From assembly GCA_003525045.1 (NCBI GenBank), contig DQGF01000253.1:1-11383 (forward strand): 11,383 bases of DNA, given 5' to 3'. The DNA comes from Pseudomonas sp. GTDB lineage: Bacteria; Pseudomonadota; Gammaproteobacteria; Pseudomonadales; Pseudomonadaceae. The notes below the pieces were generated by a model, which did no database searches, was not told the origin of the DNA, and saw only the letters and a list, made by a program, of their open reading frames with translations. The number at the start of each line of letters is the position of its first letter. Positions within the stretch are counted from its first letter, which is position 1. Shown here piece after piece: positions 8,251-11,383 of the stretch. The translations under genes and the position numbers were made by a program.

Positions 8251-8277
8251 GAACTTGCGTGAGGGTTTCGATCATTA
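8251..8277 (+). promoter_or_regulatory. Possible AlgU (sigma-22/sigma-E-type) promoter upstream of kdsD
   Basis: GAACTT at 8251-8256 is an exact match to the -35 element of AlgU/RpoE-type promoters. After 15 nt comes TCATTA (8272-8277), which fits the loose TC..A -10 pattern. The spacing is at the short end of what is known for this class. In E. coli, lptAB expression has a sigma-E-dependent component, which makes the idea plausible here. It is separate from the TATAAT at 8282-8287, which is 25 nt from GAACTT. Confidence 0.3.
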
Positions 8278-8281
8278 CCGT

Positions 8282-8287
8282 TATAAT
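8282..8287 (+). promoter_or_regulatory. Consensus -10 box of a sigma-70 promoter for kdsD
   Basis: TATAAT is a perfect -10 hexamer, 34 nt before the kdsD ATG. The hexamers 16-18 nt upstream (such as GTGAGG) are poor -35 matches, so the promoter may need an activator or be of moderate strength. Transcription would start near 8294, which rules out the longer GTG start at 8259. Confidence 0.5.
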
Positions 8288-8321
8288 CGCCACCTTTTCA
8301 TCAGGCTATACGATTTCCGAC

Positions 8322-9296
8322 ATGAGCCAATCCAGCGACCTGATTCAGTCTGCACAACGCACCATCCGCCTCGAACTGGAAGCCGTCACAGGCTTGTTGC
8401 CCCGTATCGACGCGGATTTCGTACGCGCTTGCGAGATGATTCTGGCCAGCAAAGGCCGCGTGGTCGTGGTCGGCATGGGCAAATCGGGACACATCGGCAA
8501 CAAGATTGCCGCCACGCTGGCCAGCACCGGCACCACGGCTTTTTTCGTGCACCCGGCCGAAGCCAGCCACGGCGACATGGGCATGATCACCCGCGATGAC
8601 ATCATCCTGGCACTGTCGAATTCCGGCTCGACCAATGAAATCGTCACCCTGCTGCCGCTGATCAAGCGCCTGGGCATCAAGCTGATCAGCATGACCGGCA
8701 ACGCCGATTCGCCGCTGGCCAAGGCTGCCGAGGTCAACCTCAACGTGCACGTCGAACACGAAGCCTGCCCGTTGAACCTGGCGCCGACGTCTTCGACCAC
8801 CGCGGCGCTGGTCATGGGCGACGCCCTGGCCGTTGCGCTGCTCGAAGCCCGCGGTTTTACCGCTGAAGATTTCGCCTTTTCCCACCCTGGCGGCGCACTT
8901 GGCCGACGCCTGCTGTTGAAGGTGGAAAACGTCATGCACGCCGGGCAAGAACTGCCGCAGGTCCAGCGCGGTACTCTGCTCAAGGACGCGCTGATGGAAA
9001 TGACCCGCAAAGGTCTGGGCATGACCGTGATCCTGGAAGCCGATGGTAAGCTTGCCGGGATCTTCACCGACGGCGATTTGCGCCGCACCCTGGACCGCGC
9101 CATCGACATCCATCACGCCACCATCGACCAGGTCATGACCGTGCATGGCAAGACGGCTCGCGCTGAAATGCTGGCAGCCGAAGCCCTGAAAATCATGGAA
9201 GACCACCGAATCAACGCACTGGTGGTAGTGGACAAGGAGGACCGTCCGATCGGCGCCTTCAACCTGTCCGATCTGCTGCGTGCAGGAGTAATGTAA
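8322..9296 (+). CDS. kdsD: D-arabinose-5-phosphate isomerase
   Basis: Converts D-ribulose 5-phosphate to D-arabinose 5-phosphate, the first step towards Kdo for the LPS inner core. It has 324 aa, normal for KdsD. An N-terminal SIS sugar-isomerase domain contains VVVVGMGKSGHIGNK (47-61), HPAEASHGDMGM (77-88) and LSNSGSTNE (98-106). A pair of CBS domains follows (about 205-324, including GIFTDGDLRR at 246-255 and LVVVDKEDRPIGAF at 300-313). ATG at 8322 (MSQSSDL) is chosen because the only longer in-frame start, GTG at 8259, lies upstream of the predicted transcription start. No convincing SD precedes 8322, the nearest being CAGG about 16 nt away, so initiation could be weak. It overlaps kdsC by one base. 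Confidence 0.94.
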   Translation: MSQSSDLIQSAQRTIRLELEAVTGLLPRIDADFVRACEMILASKGRVVVVGMGKSGHIGNKIAATLASTGTTAFFVHPAEASHGDMGMITRDDIILALSNSGSTNEIVTLLPLIKRLGIKLISMTGNADSPLAKAAEVNLNVHVEHEACPLNLAPTSSTTAALVMGDALAVALLEARGFTAEDFAFSHPGGALGRRLLLKVENVMHAGQELPQVQRGTLLKDALMEMTRKGLGMTVILEADGKLAGIFTDGDLRRTLDRAIDIHHATIDQVMTVHGKTARAEMLAAEALKIMEDHRINALVVVDKEDRPIGAFNLSDLLRAGVM

Positions 9297-9820
9297 TGAG
9301 CAACGATCTGCTGGAACGTGGCAAAAACATCAAGCTGGCGGTATTCGACGTCGACGGCGTACTGACCGACGGGCGCCTGTACTTCCTGGAAGACGGCAGC
9401 GAATTCAAGACCTTCAACACGCTCGACGGCCAGGGCATCAAGATGTTGATGGCAGCTGGCGTGCAGACCGCTATCATCAGCGGCCGCAAGACCCCGGTGG
9501 TCGAGCGAAGGGCAAAGAACCTCGGCATTCCACACCTGTACCAGGGTCGCGAAGACAAACTGGTGGTGCTCGACGAGCTTCTCGCCCAACTCGGCCTAAG
9601 CTATGAACAGGTCGCCTACCTCGGCGACGACTTGCCGGACCTGCCGGTGATTCGCCGCGTCGGCCTGGGCATGGCGGTGGCCAGTGCCGCCAGTTTCGTG
9701 CGTGAACACGCCCACGGCATCACCCAGGCCCGTGGTGGCGAAGGTGCCGCTCGCGAATTCTGCGAATTGATCCTGCGCGCCCAGGGCCGTCTCGATGCGG
9801 CCAACGCCGCGTACCTGTGA
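9296..9820 (+). CDS. kdsC: 3-deoxy-D-manno-octulosonate-8-phosphate phosphatase
   Basis: HAD-superfamily phosphatase that releases phosphate from Kdo-8-P to give Kdo. It has 174 aa, typical of the capless, tetrameric KdsC. Catalytic motifs are visible: DVDGVLTDG with nucleophile D18 and acid/base D20, motif II S62 in IISGRK, motif III K88 in GREDKL, and motif IV YLGDDLPD (108-115) with D111/D112. The ATG overlaps the kdsD stop as TAATG, and an AGGAG SD lies 7 nt upstream. The partner kdsD upstream and the LPS-export genes downstream agree with the role. It acts in the cytoplasm. Confidence 0.96.
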   Translation: MSNDLLERGKNIKLAVFDVDGVLTDGRLYFLEDGSEFKTFNTLDGQGIKMLMAAGVQTAIISGRKTPVVERRAKNLGIPHLYQGREDKLVVLDELLAQLGLSYEQVAYLGDDLPDLPVIRRVGLGMAVASAASFVREHAHGITQARGGEGAAREFCELILRAQGRLDAANAAYL

Positions 9821-9827
9821 GCCAACT

Positions 9828-10400
9828 ATGCTGAGCAAAACGATTCGCAAATTCCTGGTGTTCGGTTGCATCGCTGCGATTTTTGCCGCGGTCGGCTACT
9901 GGAACATCAGTCCGGAGCGTTTCCTCGACCAGCCGCTCGTCAAGGCCGATGAAACCAGGATCGACTGGTACGCTACCAATACTCATAGCGTGCAGTACCT
10001 GCCCGACGGCAAACTGCAGTACGACATGACGTCCGACAAGGTCGAACACGTGAAAGCCAGCGACGTTACGCTGGTCAGCAAACCGGACTTGAACATGTTC
10101 CGCGGCACCGAGTTTCCGTGGCACGTGCAGAGCGAACGCGGCGAGGTCAATTCCGGTGGAACCGAAGTTGAACTGATCGACTCGGTACGTATCGCACGGA
10201 CCGACGAGAAAAAGCGTACGACCATTATTACCAGCAGTCGCATGACTGTGTTCCCGCAGCAGCAATATGCGCAGACCGAGCAACCCGTTAGAATCGACGG
10301 CGCCGGTGGCGTGTCGACTGGCAAGGGCATGAAAGCGTATTTGAAAGAAAGCAGGATACACCTGCTATCGAACGTAAGAGGACAGTATGAGGCTCGTTAA
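9828..10400 (+). CDS. lptC: LPS export protein LptC
   Basis: Bitopic inner-membrane protein whose periplasmic domain receives LPS from LptB2FG and passes it to LptA. It has 190 aa, close to the family's usual size. One N-terminal membrane helix (about residues 7-25, FLVFGCIAAIFAAVGYW) is followed by a periplasmic beta-jellyroll region with YLPDGKLQYDMTSDKVEH and GEVNSGGTEVELIDSVRIAR as OstA-like strands. ATG at 9828 (MLSKTIRKF) is preferred because it starts the family N-terminus and lies 7 nt after kdsC with a weak GTGAG SD. A longer frame from 9795 would overlap kdsC and lacks conservation. The 3' end overlaps lptA by 14 nt. Confidence 0.94.
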   Translation: MLSKTIRKFLVFGCIAAIFAAVGYWNISPERFLDQPLVKADETRIDWYATNTHSVQYLPDGKLQYDMTSDKVEHVKASDVTLVSKPDLNMFRGTEFPWHVQSERGEVNSGGTEVELIDSVRIARTDEKKRTTIITSSRMTVFPQQQYAQTEQPVRIDGAGGVSTGKGMKAYLKESRIHLLSNVRGQYEAR

Positions 10401-10935
10401 AACCCTCCCTATTTTGCTCAGTCTGGGCGCAGCACTGGGAAGCGTGAGCGCCTGGGCTCTGCCGGACGATAGAAATCAGCCTATCCGCATTCAGGCCGAC
10501 GACGCCCAACTGGACGACAAGCAAGGTATCGCCACCTACAAAGGTGACGTGATCATCACCCAGGGCACGATGAAGGTCACCGGCAACACCGTGACCATCA
10601 CCCGCACCTCGACTGGCGACATCGACGTCGTGACCTCGGTGGGTAACCTGGCCTACTTCGAGCAGATGCAAACTGCTGGCGACTCCAAGCCGGTTCAGGG
10701 TTACGGAGTCACTATCCAGTACCACGCCTCGCAAGACCGCGTCGTGCTGATCGATCGCGCCAAAGTCATCGACAAGGACGGCAACGTCACCCAAGGCGAA
10801 AAAATCGTCTACGACACGGTCAAAAAACTGGCTAACGCTGGCCGCGCCACAGGCACCAAAGTCACCGAATCACGTCCGCGCATCGACATGGTGATCCAGC
10901 CGAAAAAGAAAACCGACGAGCAAAAGGCCCAGTAA
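10387..10935 (+). CDS. lptA: Periplasmic LPS-bridge protein LptA (LptH in Pseudomonas)
   Basis: Periplasmic protein that forms the bridge carrying LPS from LptC to the outer-membrane LptD/E; the P. aeruginosa orthologue is named LptH. It has 182 aa. The N-terminus [20 protein letters not shown] is a signal peptide, with likely cleavage after SAWA at residue 24. The mature part is an OstA-type beta-jellyroll: [20 protein letters not shown], then [19 protein letters not shown] and [15 protein letters not shown]. The C-terminus is Lys-rich. The SD AAGAGGA lies 4-5 nt before the ATG, within the end of lptC, and the 14-nt overlap suggests coupling. Its stop overlaps the lptB start (TAATG). Confidence 0.95.
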   Translation: MRLVKTLPILLSLGAALGSVSAWALPDDRNQPIRIQADDAQLDDKQGIATYKGDVIITQGTMKVTGNTVTITRTSTGDIDVVTSVGNLAYFEQMQTAGDSKPVQGYGVTIQYHASQDRVVLIDRAKVIDKDGNVTQGEKIVYDTVKKLANAGRATGTKVTESRPRIDMVIQPKKKTDEQKAQ

Positions 10936-11383
10936 TGGCAACTCTGAAAGCTCAGCATCTGGCCAAGAGCTACAAGAGCCGCCAGGTCGTGCGCGACGTC
11001 AGCCTGTCCATCGACAGCGGTCAGATCGTCGGCTTGCTTGGCCCTAACGGCGCCGGCAAAACCACCTGTTTCTATATGATTGTCGGGCTGGTACAGGCCG
11101 ATCAAGGTCGAGTACTGATCGACGATCTGGACGTCAGCCACCAGCCAATGCACGGTCGCGCGAAGGCCGGTATCGGCTATCTCCCGCAAGAAGCGTCGAT
11201 CTTCCGCAAACTTTCGGTGGCCGATAACATCATGGCGATTCTCGAGACCCGCAAGGAACTCGACAAGGCCGGTCGCCGCAAGGAACTGGAAAGCCTGCTG
11301 CAGGAATTCCATATCCACCACATCCGCGACAACCTCGGCATGAGCCTGTCCGGTGGTGAACGCCGCCGCGTGGAAATCGCCCG
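10935..11383 (+). CDS. lptB: LPS export ABC transporter ATPase LptB (3' end beyond window)
   Basis: Cytoplasmic ATPase of LptB2FG, which extracts LPS from the inner membrane. The first 149 codons of a protein usually about 240 aa are present, and the frame is open to the right edge. Visible motifs are Walker [10 protein letters not shown] (36-44), Q-loop Q85 in [12 protein letters not shown] (an LptB hallmark) and signature [12 protein letters not shown] (138-149); Walker B falls outside the window. The ATG overlaps the lptA stop by one base, and AAAAGG lies about 7 nt upstream. In Pseudomonas rpoN usually follows, by established gene order rather than anything seen here. Confidence 0.96.
   Translation, partial: MATLKAQHLAKSYKSRQVVRDVSLSIDSGQIVGLLGPNGAGKTTCFYMIVGLVQADQGRVLIDDLDVSHQPMHGRAKAGIGYLPQEASIFRKLSVADNIMAILETRKELDKAGRRKELESLLQEFHIHHIRDNLGMSLSGGERRRVEIA

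Noticed and set aside
8257..8270. Sigma-54 promoter (TGGCAC-N5-TTGC) suggested by TTGCG near 8255
   Set aside because: There is no GG element at the correct spacing upstream.
8301..9206. Long minus-strand frame opposite kdsD
   Set aside because: It is an antisense shadow of kdsD; the SIS and CBS motifs are on the plus strand.

Overview
The window looks like a chromosomal segment of a Pseudomonas species, probably of the P. fluorescens group. Base composition is GC-rich, and every gene matches the conserved Pseudomonas order hisC-hisD-hisG-murA-ibaG / mlaB-C-D-E-F // kdsD-kdsC-lptC-lptA(lptH)-lptB. A Pseudomonas-type REP palindrome sits at the left edge. Species and family assignments come from reading the proteins and from memory of the locus; no search was run.

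Layout. Positions 1-90 hold a REP/REPIN-like repeat downstream of hisC. From 4889 down to 91 the minus strand carries ibaG, murA, hisG, hisD and hisC: a BolA-family protein, the first committed step of peptidoglycan synthesis, and three histidine-biosynthesis enzymes. The hisG-hisD gap (2472-2597) holds a strong intrinsic-terminator-like hairpin, nested in a longer inverted repeat whose far arm covers the hisD Shine-Dalgarno (SD) sequence. From 8044 down to 5004 the minus strand carries mlaF-E-D-C-B, a complete inner-membrane and periplasmic phospholipid-transport operon. It ends in a good intrinsic terminator (4936-4988), and a candidate ibaG promoter overlaps that terminator. A 277-bp divergent region (8045-8321) holds candidate promoters for both directions. 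From 8322 the plus strand carries kdsD, kdsC, lptC, lptA and the start of lptB, which runs off the right edge. These genes cover Kdo precursor synthesis and the LPS-export machine.

The genes form an envelope-biogenesis cluster (peptidoglycan, phospholipid asymmetry, LPS synthesis and export) with a histidine module attached downstream of murA. Within operons the genes are packed tightly, with 1- and 4-nt start/stop overlaps and one 14-nt overlap. All reading frames look intact, and the key catalytic residues are present where I could check them.

I do not see an undescribed multi-gene system, phage, defence island, CRISPR array, tRNA or insertion sequence. What merits a second look is regulatory: the hisG-hisD RNA structure, the terminator/promoter overlap before ibaG, a possible AlgU (sigma-22) promoter before kdsD, and the REPIN remnant. 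No gene-free stretch exceeds 300 bases.
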